Shown here piece after piece: positions 63,330 to 64,000 of a DNA stretch of 64,000 nucleotides. The position numbers and the translations under genes were made by a program. The first letter of the stretch is position 1. Every line of letters begins with the position of its first letter. The notes below the pieces were generated by a model. The model ran no database searches. It saw nothing but the letters and a program-made list of their open reading frames with translations, and had not been told where the DNA came from. This stretch comes from Hybos culiciformis (Eukaryota; Arthropoda; Insecta; Diptera; Hybotidae), in NCBI GenBank assembly GCA_964007475.1, contig OZ023273.1, positions 19,419,922 through 19,483,921 of the forward strand. The letters are read 5' to 3'.

Positions 63330-63713
63330 AGATCGCCGTCATATTCTAGTAACGATTGTAGATCTATTGTCAGTTATGGTTACAGCGGGTATAGCGGGTA
63401 TAGCGGTTGTAGTGGTAGTGGAGGCGGCAGCAGAAGTGGAGGACAATCTGTTTCACTTTAAGTGGTATTGGCAGAGCTAATACTTCTTATTTGAATCAGG
63501 CTGGCATTAGCTCAGTGAGTTATTTGAAATAAAAAATTGATATAAATTATAATTAAAAAAAAATCTTTCTTAACATTTTAGGTAAGTGACTTGCAACAGA
63601 TTAAAAACAATTGTGGTGGAAATATGGCACGTTTCGAAGCACAATTACGATCATGTGGGGTACGTCCTCAATATGCTCGAAGTGCTTTTAGAGATTTAAA
63701 TAAAAGAAAATAG
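63330..63713 (+). pseudogene. Downstream part of the coiled-coil gene (Gly/Ser/Tyr-rich plus last exon)
   Basis: After the TGA the same frame gives RSPSYSSN, then YGYSGYSGYSGCSGSGGG, to TAA at 63459. One frame over, SGIGRANTSYLNQAGISS runs to a strong donor (TCA|GTGAGT, 63515); a 67-bp intron ends TTTTAG at 63581. The next exon, 63582-63713, reads VSDLQQIKNN, CGGNMARFEA, QLRSCGVRPQ, YARSAFRDLN, KRK, stop. A correct intron joining two good frames argues for real protein. One TGA (plausibly from CGA at a CpG) and one missing base near 63459 would explain the breaks. Alternatives: assembly error, stop readthrough, or a weak-donor splice (for example TC|GTCTAC to GGCAG|A) skipping the Gly-rich part. 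Confidence 0.55.
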
Positions 63714-63720
63714 TTTATTT

Positions 63721-63806
63721 ACTTATTAACTCTATATTAAAATACTACATAATGCTACATAATACTTATTAACTCCATATTAAAATGCTACATAATGCTA
63801 AAATGC
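63721..63806. repeat. 43-bp tandem duplication after the last exon
   Basis: ACTTATTAACTCTATATTAA at 63721 is repeated from 63764 with three or so changes. The unit also contains AATGCTACATAAT, itself repeated. It lies in the presumed 3' UTR or just beyond. Confidence 0.85.
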
Positions 63807-64000
63807 GACATAATAAAAATAATACATAATCTTATCGCATTGCACGGCTGAAGAATTTGTTGTGATGTGAAAATTACAAAAAAAAAATTATAATCTTTTA
63901 TTAACTCACATCAGCTATATTTCTAAGTTTTATCTTATTCCAAAAACAAAAATCAATACAAGGTTTTTCAACTTTTCCTTTACATATGTAATATTCTCTA
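63807..64000. other. Non-coding end of window
   Basis: AATAAAAATAATACATAAT at about 63810 could serve as a polyadenylation signal for the preceding gene. Nothing else seen. Confidence 0.4.

Overview
The window reads as insect nuclear DNA. It is very AT-rich (roughly three quarters A+T by eye), its one recognisable host gene has several introns, that gene is an arthropod-type pickpocket (DEG/ENaC) channel, and the mobile elements (hAT, piggyBac, a jockey/R1-group LINE, tRNA-derived SINE pieces) are typical of insects. Frequent TATGTACATACATA-type words recall flies, but I cannot fix the order. A 200-base run of N at 52436-52635 shows this is a scaffold.

Layout. 1-5.5 kb is packed with non-autonomous DNA elements: two TTAA-flanked piggyBac-type MITEs (91-324 and 2886-3166), a 962-bp MULE- or Merlin-type element with a 9-bp target duplication (1812-2773), a foldback element enclosing a GC-rich 12-bp minisatellite (4246-5155), and a palindromic element (5335-5436). 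7.4-13.9 kb holds three hAT insertions with exact 8-bp target duplications. The third carries a nested 174-bp element with its own 9-bp duplication. From about 13.9 to 50.5 kb there is almost nothing recognisable apart from a fourth hAT (37510-38287), a perfect 125-bp dispersed duplication (39640 and 41157), a perfect 24-bp-arm hairpin (47666-47720), microsatellites and SINE-like scraps. This may be a very large intron or intergenic desert. 50561-51144 is a 5'-truncated LINE with an 11-bp target duplication.

Genes. On the minus strand, 59251-56095 carries a complete-looking seven-exon pickpocket channel gene (541 codons), including one GC-AG intron. On the plus strand, 62250-63713 carries an unrecognised gene: a 359-codon coiled-coil reading frame, then a Gly/Ser/Tyr-rich stretch and a spliced C-terminal exon. 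The downstream parts are separated from the first by one in-frame TGA and one frame change. It is either a recent pseudogene, a gene with assembly errors, or a gene using a splice I cannot see.

There is no operon-like linkage. The most notable content is the density of precisely bounded transposon insertions, each with its own subterminal repeat array, the GC-AG intron, the unknown coiled-coil gene and the patchwork insertion at 41 kb.
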